Shown here: piece after piece, positions 1 through 8,936 of the stretch
Layout of the letters: every line of letters starts with the position of its first letter
Numbering within the stretch: position 1 is the first letter of the stretch
Source: Mycobacterium yunnanensis
GTDB taxonomy: Bacteria > Actinomycetota > Actinomycetes > Mycobacteriales > Mycobacteriaceae
Assembly: GCF_025823185.1 (NCBI RefSeq)
Contig: NZ_JACKVK010000003.1
Coordinates: forward strand, 124,001-188,000
Direction of reading: 5' to 3'
DNA length: 64,000 bases
Made by a program: the position numbers and the translations under genes
The notes under the pieces: generated by a model
Database searches by the model: none
Told to the model about the DNA's origin: nothing
What the model saw: only the letters and a program-made list of their open reading frames with translations

Positions 1-206
1 AGAGCGAAAATGACCGTGCGCCAACGGATGTCGATGTCGGGGTGGTGGTCTTGACGTTCGGCGTGCTCGCCGACGCGACGCACGGCGTCGATGCCGTCGA
101 GGAAGCCGGGAAAGTCCACTGAGCGACGCAGGGCCCCTTCGGTGCGCGACCAGCCCTGCAGGTCGGCCAGCGCGGCGTCCACCTGGTCATCGGTCAACAC
201 GGCCAT
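1..206 (-). CDS. phhB: 4a-hydroxytetrahydrobiopterin dehydratase, cut by window edge
   Basis: The minus-strand frame opens with ATG at 206 and runs off the left edge, so only about the first 68 residues are visible and the C-terminus is missing. The peptide starts [16 protein letters not shown] and contains GWSR, a DFPGF segment and an [16 protein letters not shown] stretch, which is the paired-histidine active-site signature of the pterin-4a-carbinolamine dehydratase family. These enzymes dehydrate 4a-hydroxytetrahydropterins. A -10-like TAACGT (complement of 214-219) ends 7 nt before the ATG, so translation is probably leaderless. It is divergent from mutT2 with 25 bp between start codons, as in M. 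tuberculosis (Rv1159A/Rv1160). Confidence 0.9.
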   Translation of the reverse strand, partial: MAVLTDDQVDAALADLQGWSRTEGALRRSVDFPGFLDGIDAVRRVGEHAERQDHHPDIDIRWRTVIFA

Positions 207-213
207 GCCTGGC

Positions 214-225
214 ACGTTATACCGT
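214..225. promoter_or_regulatory. Back-to-back -10 boxes of phhB and mutT2
   Basis: TAACGT on the minus strand (214-219) lies 7 nt from the phhB ATG, and TACCGT on the plus strand (220-225) lies 6 nt from the mutT2 GTG. The hexamers abut exactly and point outward. Both distances fit leaderless transcription; this is pattern-based and no start site was measured. Confidence 0.5.
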
Positions 226-231
226 CGCACC

Positions 232-639
232 GTGCCGAACCAGATCGTCGTCGCGGGCGCCCTGATCGACGGCGCCACACTGCTGGTCGCGCAACGGGAC
301 CGGCCGCCACGGCTCGCCGGACGGTGGGAACTGCCCGGCGGCAAGGCGATGCCGGGGGAGACCGACGCCGCTGCGCTGGCGCGCGAACTCGACGAGGAAC
401 TCGGCGTCACGGTCAGCGTCGGTGCCCAACTGGGTGCCGACGTCGACCTCGACGGTGGCATGACACTGCGGGCCTACCTCGTCACCCTGATTGGCGGAAC
501 AGCGTCCGCGCGTGACCATCGCGCCCTGCGCTGGGTGACGGTCGCCGATCTCGACGCGCTGGACTGGGTGCCCGCCGACCGCGCGTGGCTGCCGGACTTG
601 GCCGCCGCGCTGCGCTCTGCCGGCGCGTCGCCTACGTGA
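232..639 (+). CDS. mutT2: MutT2-like NUDIX pyrophosphohydrolase
   Basis: Protein of 135 residues from GTG 232. The NUDIX box reads [20 protein letters not shown] followed by ELGV, matching GX5EX7REUXEEXGU, so the metal-binding glutamates are intact. MutT2 enzymes hydrolyse oxidised or otherwise damaged nucleoside triphosphates (8-oxo-dGTP, dCTP analogues) to keep them out of DNA. The frame is open further upstream, to 91, but that would overlap phhB on the other strand; GTG 232 gives the N-terminus [11 protein letters not shown] typical of the family and has TACCGT 6 nt upstream, consistent with leaderless initiation. The order phhB-mutT2 is that of M. tuberculosis, but the nar operon expected downstream is absent. 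Confidence 0.9.
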   Translation: MPNQIVVAGALIDGATLLVAQRDRPPRLAGRWELPGGKAMPGETDAAALARELDEELGVTVSVGAQLGADVDLDGGMTLRAYLVTLIGGTASARDHRALRWVTVADLDALDWVPADRAWLPDLAAALRSAGASPT

Positions 640-748
640 CATCCCGCACACCCCGGCCACGGGTTCCCCACGGGCCGTCGGCGGCCGACACCCCGTGCCC
701 GCGCCACGCCGCCGCGACGCCACCGCTCCTGGGCGGTCCGCCGGGAAG

Positions 749-775
749 GTGATCGCCGAGTCCGTGGGCGATCAC
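749..775. terminator. Perfect 9-bp hairpin between convergent genes
   Basis: GTGATCGCC (749-757) and GGCGATCAC (767-775) form a perfect 9-bp stem with a 9-nt loop. It sits between the mutT2 stop (639) and the stop of the minus-strand Cys-rich gene (806), so it could serve both. There is no U-tract, which is usual for mycobacterial terminators. Confidence 0.45.
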
Positions 776-805
776 GGGCGACTGGCCCCACGAAACGGCA
801 GTTGA

Positions 806-973
806 TCAGGCCTTTCTGGCGCGCTTGAACACCTTCTCGAGTTCCTTGCCGCGGATCCCTGACAACTCGGCCTTGTGCACCTTGTGGAGAACGAGTGGGC
901 AGCGCTTGCACCGCGGCTTGCTGCGGCAACACTTCTTCTTCGCCTTGACCGATGCGAACTCCGACGCCTTCAC
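806..973 (-). CDS. Small Lys/Arg/Cys-rich conserved protein
   Basis: A 55-residue basic protein. From GTG 973, preceded by a strong GGAGAGG ribosome site, it reads KASEFASVKAKKKCCRSKP then RCKRCPLVLHKVHK, giving a CC-x4-C-x2-C cluster that could bind a metal or a nucleic acid. The C-terminus (IRGKELEKVFKRARKA) is also very basic. An upstream in-frame start at 1081 would overlap the typA start on the other strand and has no ribosome site, so I prefer 973. It is divergent from typA with 73 bp between starts. I recall similar small proteins as uncharacterised mycobacterial hypotheticals; no function is assigned. Confidence 0.7.
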   Translation of the reverse strand: MKASEFASVKAKKKCCRSKPRCKRCPLVLHKVHKAELSGIRGKELEKVFKRARKA

Positions 974-1046
974 TTCTGCCTCTCCACGAGCACGGGCCAA
1001 ACCCGCCGTTTTCGCGATTGCATACCTACGCTGCGACAATCTGGAG

Positions 1047-2948
1047 GTGGATTCTCGCCCGGATTTTCGAAATGTCGCCATCGTCGCTCACGTCGACCAC
1101 GGTAAGACGACGCTCGTGGACGCCATGCTTCGGCAGTCCGGGGCCCTGTCGCACCGCGGTGACGACGCCGTCGAACGGTTGATGGACTCCGGTGACCTGG
1201 AGAAGGAAAAGGGCATCACCATTCTGGCGAAGAACACCGCCGTGCATCGCCACAACCCCGACGGCACCATGACGGTCATCAACGTCATCGACACCCCCGG
1301 CCACGCCGACTTCGGTGGCGAGGTCGAGCGCGGCCTGTCGATGGTCGACGGCGTGCTGCTGCTGGTCGACGCGTCGGAGGGCCCGCTGCCGCAGACCCGC
1401 TTCGTGCTGCGCAAGGCACTGACCGCGCACCTTCCCGTCATCGTCTGCGTCAACAAGACCGACCGCCCCGACGCCCGCATCGCCGAGGTCGTCTCCGAGA
1501 GCCACGACCTGCTCCTCGACGTCGCCTCCGACCTCGACGAGGAAGCCCAGAAGGCCGCCGAGTTCGCACTGGGCCTGCCGACGCTGTACGCCTCGGGTCG
1601 CGCAGGCATCGCCAGCACGGAGGAACCCGCCAACGGCGAGAACCCCGACGGCGAGAACCTCGACCCGCTGTTCGACGTCCTGATGGAGCACATCCCGCCG
1701 CCGCAGGGCGATCCCGAGGCGCCGCTGCAGGCGCTGGTGACCAACCTCGACGCATCGGCCTTCCTCGGCCGCCTCGCCCTGGTCCGCATCTACAAGGGCA
1801 AGCTGCGCAAGGGGCAGCAGGTCGCGTGGATGCGTGAGGTCGACGGGCATCCCGTCATCACCAACGCGAAGATCACCGAGCTGCTGGCCACCGAGGGCGT
1901 CGAGCGCACCAGCACCGACGAGGCCGTCGCCGGTGACATCGTCGCCGTCGCGGGCATGCCGGAGATCATGATCGGCGACACCCTCGCCGACACCGAGCAC
2001 GCGCACGCGCTGCCCCGCATCACCGTCGACGAGCCCGCCATCTCGGTGACCATCGGCACCAACACCTCGCCGCTGGCCGGCAAGGTGTCCGGACACAAGC
2101 TGACCGCACGCATGGTCAAGGCGCGTCTGGACAGCGAACTGGTCGGCAACGTGTCGATCAAGGTCGTCGACATCGACCGCCCGGACGCCTGGGAGGTGCA
2201 GGGCCGAGGTGAGTTGGCGCTGGCCATCCTCGTCGAGCAGATGCGCCGCGAGGGCTTCGAACTCACCGTCGGCAAGCCGCAGGTGGTCACCCGGACCGTC
2301 GACGGCAAGGTGCACGAGCCCTTCGAGGCCATGACCATCGACTGCCCCGAGGAGTTCGTCGGCGCGGTCACGCAGCTGATGGCCGGTCGCAAGGGCCGCA
2401 TGGAGGAGATGGCCAACCACGCCGCCGGGTGGGTGCGGATGGACTTCATCGTGCCCAGCCGTGGGCTGATCGGGTTCCGCACCGACTTCCTGACGCTGAC
2501 GCGCGGCACCGGCATCGCCAACGCCGTGTTCGAGGGGTACCGCCCCTGGGCCGGCGAGATCCGGGCACGCCACACCGGCTCGCTGGTCTCCGACCGCTCC
2601 GGCAAGATCACCCCGTTCGCGATGACCCAGCTGTCCGACCGGGGACAGTTCTTCGTCGAGCCCGGTGACGAGACCTACGAGGGCCACGTGGTGGGCATCA
2701 ACCCCCGCGCCGAGGACCTCGACATCAACGCCACCCGCGAGAAGAAGCTCACCAACATGCGGTCCTCGACGGCCGACGTCTTCGAGACGCTGGCGCGTCC
2801 GCTCGAGATGGGTCTCGAGCAGGCCATGGAGTTCTGCGCGGAGGACGAATGCGTCGAGGTGACACCCGAGGTCGTGCGCGTGCGCAAGGTGGAGTTGGCG
2901 GCCAGCGCGCGTGCCCGCTCGAAGTCGCGCGCCAAGGCTCGCGGCTGA
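1047..2948 (+). CDS. typA: Ribosome-associated GTPase TypA/BipA
   Basis: A 633-residue translation-factor GTPase. The G1 motif AHVDHGKTT is at residues 14-22, the G3 motif [11 protein letters not shown] near 80 and the G4 motif NKTD near 134, followed by the beta-barrel, EF-G-like and BipA-specific C-terminal domains ([28 protein letters not shown]). TypA/BipA binds 70S ribosomes or the 50S subunit and is needed under stress and low temperature. The open frame begins at 825, but homology starts at [12 protein letters not shown], so GTG 1047 is chosen. It has GACAAT 6 nt upstream and no properly spaced ribosome site, suggesting leaderless initiation. The C-terminal [12 protein letters not shown] tail is basic. 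lpqW follows 46 bp downstream on the same strand. Confidence 0.96.
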   Translation: MDSRPDFRNVAIVAHVDHGKTTLVDAMLRQSGALSHRGDDAVERLMDSGDLEKEKGITILAKNTAVHRHNPDGTMTVINVIDTPGHADFGGEVERGLSMVDGVLLLVDASEGPLPQTRFVLRKALTAHLPVIVCVNKTDRPDARIAEVVSESHDLLLDVASDLDEEAQKAAEFALGLPTLYASGRAGIASTEEPANGENPDGENLDPLFDVLMEHIPPPQGDPEAPLQALVTNLDASAFLGRLALVRIYKGKLRKGQQVAWMREVDGHPVITNAKITELLATEGVERTSTDEAVAGDIVAVAGMPEIMIGDTLADTEHAHALPRITVDEPAISVTIGTNTSPLAGKVSGHKLTARMVKARLDSELVGNVSIKVVDIDRPDAWEVQGRGELALAILVEQMRREGFELTVGKPQVVTRTVDGKVHEPFEAMTIDCPEEFVGAVTQLMAGRKGRMEEMANHAAGWVRMDFIVPSRGLIGFRTDFLTLTRGTGIANAVFEGYRPWAGEIRARHTGSLVSDRSGKITPFAMTQLSDRGQFFVEPGDETYEGHVVGINPRAEDLDINATREKKLTNMRSSTADVFETLARPLEMGLEQAMEFCAEDECVEVTPEVVRVRKVELAASARARSKSRAKARG

Positions 2949-2994
2949 CGCGGCGTACCCGGGTCACGGCTTGCGTGCCGATAACCTGAACGGC

Positions 2995-4884
2995 GTGCCG
3001 ACGACGTCAAGACGACTGCTCTCCGTCGCCGGGGCGTTGACCACGACGTTGGCGCTGGTGGCGGCGTGTACCGTCAGCCCGCCGCCCGCGCCGCAGAGCA
3101 CCGAGACCACCGAGAGCACACCCCCGCCGCCGCTGAAGGCGTCGCAGATCATCATGGCGATCGACTCGATCGGGCCGGGGTTCAACCCGCACCTGCTCTC
3201 GGACCAGTCACCGGTGAACGCGTCCATCGCGTCCCTGGTGCTGCCCAGTTCCTTTCGGCCCATACCCGATCCGAACTCGCCGACCGGTTCGCGGTGGGAA
3301 CTCGACCCGACGATGCTGATCTCGGCGGACGTGACGAGTGAGGAGCCCTTCACCGTCACCTACCAGATTCGCCCCGAGGCGCAGTGGACGGACAACGCGC
3401 CGATCGCCGCCGACGACTACTGGTACCTGTGGCGCCAGATGGTCAGCGAGCCCGGCGTCGTCGACCCGGCGGGTTACGACCTCATCACCGGGGTGCAGTC
3501 GCTGGCGGGCGGCAAGACCGCGGTGGTGACCTTCTCCCAGCCCTACCCGGCGTGGCGGGAGCTGTTCAACGACATCCTGCCCGCGCACATCGTCAAGGAC
3601 GTTCCCGGCGGGTTCTCGGCCGGGTTGCTCCGCGCGCTGCCGGTGACCGGTGGCCAGTTCCGCGTGGACTCCATCGACCCTCAGCGCGACGAGATCCTGC
3701 TCGCGCGCAACGACCGCTACTGGGGCCGACCGGCCAAACCCGATCAGATCCTGTTCCGCCGCGGGGGCGCGCCTGCCGTTCTCGCCGACTCGATCCGCAA
3801 CGGCGACACCCAGGTTGCGCAGGTGCACGGCGGGCAGGCGGCGTTCATCCAGCTCGGCGCCATCCCCGACGTGCGGACCGCACGGATCGTCACCCCGCGC
3901 GTCATGCAGGTCACGCTGCGGGCGCAGCAACCGGAACTGCAGGACACCCAGGTGCGCAAGGCCATCCTGGGTCTGCTCGACGTGGACCTGCTGGCCGCGG
4001 TCGGCGCGGGCAGCGACAACACCGTCACCCTGGCCCAAGCCCAGGTGCGCTCGCCGTCGGATCCCGGCTACGTCCCGACCGCGCCGCCCGCCCTTCCTCG
4101 AGAGGCTGCGCTGGACCTCCTGAAGGCCAGCGGGTACACCGTCGAACAGGAGGTGTCCTCGACGAGCCCGATGCCGACGCCGACCCCCGGTTCGCCGCCA
4201 CCGACCCGGGGCCGCATCAGCAGGGACGGCGCGCAACTGCGCTTCGTGATCGGCGTCGCGGCCAACGACCCGACGTCGGTCGCCGTGGCCAACACCGCCG
4301 CGGATCAGTTGCGCAGCGTCGGCATCGCCGCCTCGGTGCTGGCCCTGGACCCGCCGACCCTCTACGGGGATGCGCTGTCCCAGAACCGCGTCGACGCGAT
4401 CGTCGGCTGGCATCAGGCGGGCGGAGACCTCGCCACGGCGCTGGCCTCGCGTTTCGGCTGCCCGGCACTGGAGGCCACCGCCGTTCCGACCGCCCCGCCC
4501 GGCGGAACCCCGACGCCGAGCTCGTCGACGGATCCGACGACGCCGTCCTCGGTGCCGCCGCGGTCGCCCACCACGACGCCAACGGCGACGCAGCCGCCGG
4601 ACCCGTCGGATCCCGATCAGCTGGTCCAGGCTCCCAGCAACCTGACGGGCATCTGCGACCGCAGCATCCAGCCCAACATCGACGCAGCCCTCGACGGCAC
4701 CCAGCCGATCGGCGACGTGCTCACCGCCGTCGAGCCCAGACTGTGGAACATGGCGACCGTGCTGCCAATCCTGCAGGACACCACGATCGTGGCCGCGGCC
4801 CCCAACGTGCAGAACGTGAGTCTGTCCGGTGCCGTACCCGTCGGCATAGTCGGGGACGCCGGCGACTGGGTCAAGGGGCCCTAG
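2995..4884 (+). CDS. lpqW: Lipoprotein LpqW, family-5 solute-binding fold
   Basis: A 629-residue lipoprotein. After a short basic start and a hydrophobic core ([10 protein letters not shown]) comes the lipobox VAAC, followed by a Pro/Thr-rich linker and a periplasmic-binding-protein family 5 domain ([33 protein letters not shown]). Two Pro/Ser/Thr-rich insertions lie near residues 385-405 and 500-540. In M. tuberculosis and M. smegmatis LpqW acts at the step that divides polar PIMs from lipomannan/lipoarabinomannan synthesis rather than as a peptide transporter. GTG 2995 is preceded by TAACCT with 7 nt spacing, a leaderless arrangement; upstream in-frame codons overlap typA. The last 14 bp overlap the end of the convergent ClC gene. 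Confidence 0.93.
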   Translation: MPTTSRRLLSVAGALTTTLALVAACTVSPPPAPQSTETTESTPPPPLKASQIIMAIDSIGPGFNPHLLSDQSPVNASIASLVLPSSFRPIPDPNSPTGSRWELDPTMLISADVTSEEPFTVTYQIRPEAQWTDNAPIAADDYWYLWRQMVSEPGVVDPAGYDLITGVQSLAGGKTAVVTFSQPYPAWRELFNDILPAHIVKDVPGGFSAGLLRALPVTGGQFRVDSIDPQRDEILLARNDRYWGRPAKPDQILFRRGGAPAVLADSIRNGDTQVAQVHGGQAAFIQLGAIPDVRTARIVTPRVMQVTLRAQQPELQDTQVRKAILGLLDVDLLAAVGAGSDNTVTLAQAQVRSPSDPGYVPTAPPALPREAALDLLKASGYTVEQEVSSTSPMPTPTPGSPPPTRGRISRDGAQLRFVIGVAANDPTSVAVANTAADQLRSVGIAASVLALDPPTLYGDALSQNRVDAIVGWHQAGGDLATALASRFGCPALEATAVPTAPPGGTPTPSSSTDPTTPSSVPPRSPTTTPTATQPPDPSDPDQLVQAPSNLTGICDRSIQPNIDAALDGTQPIGDVLTAVEPRLWNMATVLPILQDTTIVAAAPNVQNVSLSGAVPVGIVGDAGDWVKGP

Positions 4885-6100
4885 CCCGCCGTCGACGCGC
4901 GACCGTCAACCCGTGCGCCGTGAAGGCCGCGGCGGCGAAGACGACGAACAGCCACAGCGGCGGCCGCGCGAGTTCCCAGACGAAGAGCGCCGCGAACAGG
5001 GGCGCGCGTTGGGTGACGGCCAGCACGCCGGCGGCGCAGGCCAGCGAGACCGCGGCGACCTCGAAGTGCGTGCCCGCCAACTGGTTCAGCGTCAACGCGA
5101 CCACGGTGCCTGCCGCCGCACCGGTCGCCAGCGCCGGGGTGATCAGGCCGCCGACCGCGCCTGCCCGCAGGAACAGCGCCGTCAGAAGGGGTTTGAGGAT
5201 CACCAGCACCGCGGCCCCGCCGAGGGTCAGGCCGGCGTCGACGCTGACGGTCAGGATGCTGCGGCCGTTGCCGGGCAATTCCGGCCACCAGATGGAACAG
5301 ACGCCCGTCGCGAGACCCGCCAGGGCGACCGCCGGAACCAGCACCCAGGACCGCAGCTGAGGCCGCGGCCGGGCGCGCGTCGTCAGTGCCTCGAACGCCA
5401 GGCCCACGACGACGGCCACCGGGGCGACGGCACACGCGAGGAGGACGAACAGGTACGACAGTCGGGCGTCCGGCCACACCAGTGCGTGCTCGAAGTGGGT
5501 GACGGGCGAGGACACCGCAACCGCCAGGCTCGAGGTGATGAGCGCCGTCCCCACCGCGCGGGGATGCCAGGTGCCGAGCACGATCCGCACGGCGAACAGC
5601 GCCCCGCCCAGGGGCACGCTGTACACCGCGCCGAGACCGGCGCCCGCCGCGCATGCCAGCAGGATTTCGCGGTCCCGCGGGGTCAGGGACCACCGCGAGA
5701 TGCCGAGGTCACCCAGCGCCGCGGCCAGTTGGCGGGGCGCTCCCTCCCGACCCAGGGACGCCCCTGCGCCGACGAGCAGCACCTGCAGCCCGGCGTCGAA
5801 CGACGTACGCCACCTGGGAATGTGGCGGTGCGCGGCGATCGTCGCCGTCAGCCCGGGAACGTCACCGCCACGACGCAGCAGCCACCACCCGAGGCCCGCC
5901 AGGGCGCCGCCGACCATCGGGCCGACGGCCCGCCGCACCGGGCTGCTGGCACCCACGCCGGTCAGCAGCGTGCCAAAGGAGTAGTGGTAGACGAGATGTT
6001 CGACCCAGTGCAGGACGACGGTGGTCGCGGCCCCGGCGAGGCCGGCGCACAGGCCGATCACCACGACGGCGCAGCCGTACTCAACGGTGCGCCGCGTCAC
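4871..6100 (-). CDS. ClC-family chloride channel or H+/Cl- antiporter
   Basis: A 409-residue, highly hydrophobic protein with about ten membrane segments. The ClC signature [15 protein letters not shown] (variant of GREGPxVxxG) is present, as is [15 protein letters not shown], the GxFxP-like anion-pathway motif; the GSGIP motif of canonical members is not evident, [11 protein letters not shown] occupying that place. ClC proteins move chloride, or fluoride in some bacterial clades, across the inner membrane. GTG 6100 has TAGGTT 6 nt upstream on its strand, suggesting a leaderless transcript. It is divergent from mshB with only 22 bp between starts and convergent with lpqW (14-bp overlap). The transported ion is not determinable from sequence alone. 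Confidence 0.85.
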   Translation of the reverse strand: MTRRTVEYGCAVVVIGLCAGLAGAATTVVLHWVEHLVYHYSFGTLLTGVGASSPVRRAVGPMVGGALAGLGWWLLRRGGDVPGLTATIAAHRHIPRWRTSFDAGLQVLLVGAGASLGREGAPRQLAAALGDLGISRWSLTPRDREILLACAAGAGLGAVYSVPLGGALFAVRIVLGTWHPRAVGTALITSSLAVAVSSPVTHFEHALVWPDARLSYLFVLLACAVAPVAVVVGLAFEALTTRARPRPQLRSWVLVPAVALAGLATGVCSIWWPELPGNGRSILTVSVDAGLTLGGAAVLVILKPLLTALFLRAGAVGGLITPALATGAAAGTVVALTLNQLAGTHFEVAAVSLACAAGVLAVTQRAPLFAALFVWELARPPLWLFVVFAAAAFTAHGLTVARRRRARAP

Positions 6101-6106
6101 GCGGTG

Positions 6107-6116
6107 AACCTATCTT
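6107..6116. promoter_or_regulatory. Overlapping divergent -10 boxes of ClC gene and mshB
   Basis: The plus-strand -10 TATCTT (6111-6116) ends 6 nt before the mshB ATG, and the minus-strand -10 TAGGTT (6112-6107) ends 6 nt before the ClC GTG. The TA step at 6111-6112 serves as the first two bases of both hexamers, so one site could open in either direction. Confidence 0.55.
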
Positions 6117-6122
6117 GTGGGG

Positions 6123-7004
6123 ATGGAGAATCCACGGTTGTTGTTCGTCCATGCGCACCCCGACGACGAGACGTTGACCACCGGCGCCACCATCGCGCAC
6201 TACGTCGCCCGTGGCGCCGAGGTTCAGGTGGTGACGTGCACCCTCGGCGAGGAGGGTGAGGTCATCGGTGACACCTACGCGCAGCTCGCCGCGGACGCCG
6301 CCGACCAGCTGGGCGGCTACCGTATCGGCGAACTCACCGCGGCGCTAAGGGAATTGGGGGTCGACGGCCCGCGCTTCCTCGGCGGCGCGGGCCGGTGGCG
6401 CGATTCCGGAATGGCCGGCACCGAGGCCAGGGGACGGCGAAGGTTCGTCGACGCCGATCCGGCCGAACCGGTCGCCGAGCTCGTCGCGGTGATCCGTGAC
6501 CTGCGGCCCCACGTCGTCGTCACCTACGACCCCAACGGCGGCTACGGACACCCCGACCACATCCGGGCCCACGAGGTGACGACGGCTGCGGTGGCGGCCG
6601 CGGCCGGCACCGAACACCCCGGTCGGCCGTGGCAGGTGCCCAAGTTCTACTGGACCGTCACGGCGCGTGGCGAGGCCGAGGCCGCCATGCGGGACCTCGC
6701 CGGCGCGGACCTGCCGCCGGACTGGATCAGGGTGTCGGTCGACGACCTGGGTTTCGCGGTCGACGACGCCGACGTGGACGCGGTGGTCGAGGCACCAGAG
6801 AGTCACGGGTCGAAGGTGGCCGCCTTGCGCGCCCACGCCACCCAGGTGACCGTCGACCCGGGTGGCCGGGCTTGTGCGCTGTCCAACCTCGTCGCGCTGC
6901 CGATCTCGGCCAACGAGCATTACGTGTTGGTCGGTGGGACGGCCGGACCCCGGGACGACCGAGGGTGGGAAATCGACCTACTCGCCGGCGTGAACCTGGG
7001 ATAG
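6123..7004 (+). CDS. mshB: Mycothiol biosynthesis deacetylase MshB
   Basis: A 293-residue zinc deacetylase of the LmbE/PIG-L family. It removes the acetyl group from GlcNAc-Ins to give GlcN-Ins, the second enzymatic stage of mycothiol synthesis in the cytosol. The N-terminal AHPDDE (H12, D15) and the GYGHPDH motif near residue 143-146 supply the zinc ligands and catalytic Asp. TATCTT ends 6 nt before ATG 6123, so I prefer it to the in-frame GTG at 6117, which would abut the -10 box. Mycothiol is the actinobacterial counterpart of glutathione, which supports the organism assignment. Length and context match Rv1170. Confidence 0.96.
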   Translation: MENPRLLFVHAHPDDETLTTGATIAHYVARGAEVQVVTCTLGEEGEVIGDTYAQLAADAADQLGGYRIGELTAALRELGVDGPRFLGGAGRWRDSGMAGTEARGRRRFVDADPAEPVAELVAVIRDLRPHVVVTYDPNGGYGHPDHIRAHEVTTAAVAAAAGTEHPGRPWQVPKFYWTVTARGEAEAAMRDLAGADLPPDWIRVSVDDLGFAVDDADVDAVVEAPESHGSKVAALRAHATQVTVDPGGRACALSNLVALPISANEHYVLVGGTAGPRDDRGWEIDLLAGVNLG

Positions 7005-7056
7005 CAAATGCCTCGACGGGGTACGCTGCGTCACAGTCAGCGGCCCAGAGAAAGGG

Positions 7057-7170
7057 ATGGCGATGGACCCCGATTTGGATCCGAACCTGCAGCACTGGCA
7101 GGACCGCCTGGACAGCTTTCAGTGGGTCGTCGGCTCGCTGGTCGGCCTGCTCGACAGCGTTCCCACCTGA
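7057..7170 (+). CDS. 37-residue ORF, probably N-terminus of a frameshifted membrane protein
   Basis: ATG 7057 follows a good AGAAAGGG ribosome site and reads MAMDPDLDPNLQHWQD, then RLDSFQWVVGSLVGLLDSVPT and stop. The composition is protein-like with an amphipathic stretch. The next frame carries the rest of a membrane protein with coding character right up to this stop, so the two are probably halves of one Rv1171-like gene separated by an indel. If the sequence is correct, this is a free-standing small protein. Confidence 0.5.
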   Translation: MAMDPDLDPNLQHWQDRLDSFQWVVGSLVGLLDSVPT

Positions 7171-7202
7171 CCGCTCACTTCCCGGGCTGGCCGCGGTTCG
7201 CC

Positions 7203-7553
7203 GTGCTGGCCGTGCTTGCGCTGGACGGGGTCTTGTCGGCGATCGCCGGCGCCTTCTTCCTTCCGATCTATCTTGGGTCCGTGCCGCTTCCCGTCAGCGG
7301 GATGATCAGCGGTCTCGTCAACGTCGCATTGGTGTGGGCGGCATTGCAGTGGACGTCCTCACCCCGGCTCGGTGCCCTGCCCCTGTGGGCGTGGGTGGTG
7401 ACCACGCTGGGTCTGACCTTCGGAGGCCCGGGTGACGACATCGTGCTCAGCGGCGCGGGGATCATGCAGCTGTCGCCGGTGATCTTCGTGGTACTCGGCG
7501 GCGGTCCGCCCGCTTACTACCTGTGGCGGCTGACGTCGAGAGTTCCCACCTAG
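7203..7553 (+). CDS. Small integral membrane protein, start uncertain
   Basis: About 116 residues from GTG 7203, with three or four hydrophobic segments (VLAVLALDGVLSAIAGAFF, VSGMISGLVNVALVWAAL, LPLWAWVVTTLGLTF, SPVIFVVLGGGPP). The frame is open upstream without a start: the codons for HFPGWPRF before 7203 look coding, and 7203 has no ribosome site. That favours a frameshift joining it to the 37-codon ORF at 7057. It lies between mshB and a convergent secreted-protein gene, the place of Rv1171 in M. tuberculosis. Its TAG stop is inside a CTAG shared with the convergent gene. Function unknown. Confidence 0.6.
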   Translation: MLAVLALDGVLSAIAGAFFLPIYLGSVPLPVSGMISGLVNVALVWAALQWTSSPRLGALPLWAWVVTTLGLTFGGPGDDIVLSGAGIMQLSPVIFVVLGGGPPAYYLWRLTSRVPT

Positions 7554-8737
7554 TTCTCACCGTCCGCGGAGGGACCGGTGGCGTCGTCCCCGGACGTGTG
7601 CGGGTTCGAGGCGGGTGTGTCGGTCGCGGTGGAGATCTTCGGGTCGGAGGTCGTACCCGTTCCGGTGGTCGCGGTTCCGGTCGTCGTCGTGGTGGTCCTG
7701 GTGGTCATGGTGGTCGTCCCGGTGGTCGTCGTCGGGCCGCGCACCTCACCCTGGGCCGCGACGGCGCCGGCCGCCGTCGTGGTCGGTGGCTTGGGAGCCG
7801 ATGCGGACGTGGTCTGGATCGAGGACGTTTCGATCGTCGTCGGCTCAGGGGTCTGCGTGGGTTCGACGGTCTTGGCGGGTTCGACGGTCTGGGTCGGCTC
7901 GGGGGTCTTCGTGGGGTCGACGGTCTGGGTCGGCTCGGGGGTCTTCGTGGGGTCGACGGTCTGGGTCGGCTCGGGGGACTTCGTGGGGTCTACCGTCTTG
8001 GTGGGCTCGGGCGTCGGTGACGGTTCGGCGTCGGTCGCCGACGCGTCGTGGCGTGCCGCGACGTCCTGAACCTCGGCGCTCACCGGCCCTTCCTCCACGG
8101 GCGTCACTTCCGTCGCCGCCGCGAGCGGGCGAGGTGGCAGCGGCGGGATCAACCAGCCGAAGAAGTAGTTGAATTCCGCGACGCCGGTGTTGATCGCGGC
8201 GTTGATCGACGTCTGTGCCACGGCGATCGCGCCGTTGACGTAGGCCGCCAGGTTCAGGGGATCGTTGACCACCGGGACGATCAGGTTATAGACCACGCTG
8301 TCGGAGATCGGCAGGATCAGGTTGTAGTAGAAGATGTCGACCTGATCGGCGATGGCGTATCCGAACGGGACGAAGCCGAGAACGTAGTCGGCGAGTTGGA
8401 CCCCGTACGTCACCCAGTACCGCAGGAATTGATACCCGGAGACGATGGCGTCGGATGCCGCGTTTTGGGGAGCCGGGGCAGCCTGAACCACCGCGGAGGT
8501 GCGTTCCGGATCTAGTCGCGCCATCGCGGTCGTGGCCGCCGCGAAGTGCCCGGGGTCCGGCGGCGTCGCGACCAGCGCTCGCTCCGACGCAGCCAGGTCG
8601 ACCCGCGGTGCGGCCTGCGACTGTACGGGGTGCACGTCCGGTTGCCGAGGGACGGCAGTGGGCGCAATTCCCACGACCGCCGCGGCGGTCACTGCGGCAA
8701 CGCCGAGGCCAAGACACGAACGAACCCACCCAGCCAT
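7550..8737 (-). CDS. Secreted mycobacterial protein with Pro/Thr repeat tail
   Basis: A 395-residue protein of unknown function. Residues 1-30 form a signal peptide ([18 protein letters not shown]). The middle region, about 100-215, is aromatic and hydrophobic ([23 protein letters not shown]-like and NLILPISD stretches) and resembles a family of exported mycobacterial hypotheticals. The C-terminal half is low-complexity, with repeats of the 12-mer [12 protein letters not shown] followed by Ser/Thr/Ala/Pro-rich sequence, probably extended and possibly mannosylated. ATG 8737 is used, with purine-rich sequence upstream. In M. tuberculosis the same slot between Rv1171 and fbiC is held by a PE gene. 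It ends in a CTAG shared with the upstream-strand membrane gene. Confidence 0.75.
   Translation of the reverse strand: MAGWVRSCLGLGVAAVTAAAVVGIAPTAVPRQPDVHPVQSQAAPRVDLAASERALVATPPDPGHFAAATTAMARLDPERTSAVVQAAPAPQNAASDAIVSGYQFLRYWVTYGVQLADYVLGFVPFGYAIADQVDIFYYNLILPISDSVVYNLIVPVVNDPLNLAAYVNGAIAVAQTSINAAINTGVAEFNYFFGWLIPPLPPRPLAAATEVTPVEEGPVSAEVQDVAARHDASATDAEPSPTPEPTKTVDPTKSPEPTQTVDPTKTPEPTQTVDPTKTPEPTQTVEPAKTVEPTQTPEPTTIETSSIQTTSASAPKPPTTTAAGAVAAQGEVRGPTTTTGTTTMTTRTTTTTTGTATTGTGTTSDPKISTATDTPASNPHTSGDDATGPSADGEN
7891..7998. repeat. Three tandem 36-bp units in a secreted-protein gene
   Basis: The 36-bp unit at 7891-7926 is repeated exactly at 7927-7962 and with about three changes at 7963-7998; more diverged units flank it. 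Each unit encodes one [12 protein letters not shown] 12-mer on the minus strand. Exact DNA repeats of this kind usually vary in copy number between strains. Confidence 0.9.
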
Positions 8738-8858
8738 GTCGCCATCCCCCGAGCTCCGTCAGTGCTGCCGTTGCTCGGTCAAGGTACGCCGCTGCGCGTC
8801 CGAGCGGAGCGAGATGGCAGCCGCAGCCCGAGGTCGTTCTGGCGCTACTGTGGCCGGT

Positions 8859-8936
8859 ATGTCGGGCAGCGGTTTCAGAACGTGGGATGCGCGGATGATT
8901 CCGGGCGACTCCGGGGTTACAGGGGAGTGGCTCTGA
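8859..8936 (+). CDS. Candidate leaderless 25-residue upstream ORF of fbiC
   Basis: TACTGT at 8846-8851 is a good -10 box, and ATG 8859 lies 7 nt downstream, so a transcript from it would begin at or next to this ATG. The frame encodes 25 residues ([17 protein letters not shown] and eight more) and stops at 8936, overlapping the fbiC GTG (8927) by ten bases in another frame. It may couple or tune fbiC translation. Whether it is conserved is unknown to me. Confidence 0.4.
   Translation: MSGSGFRTWDARMIPGDSGVTGEWL

Noticed and set aside
1026..2687. 553-codon open frame on the minus strand opposite typA
   Set aside because: It is a GC-driven shadow of typA: no domain, no ribosome site, and typA is certain.
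7523..8172. Gly/Arg- and Val-rich plus-strand frames opposite the secreted repeat protein, PE_PGRS-like at first sight
   Set aside because: They are the reverse reading of the Pro/Thr repeats; there is no PE domain.
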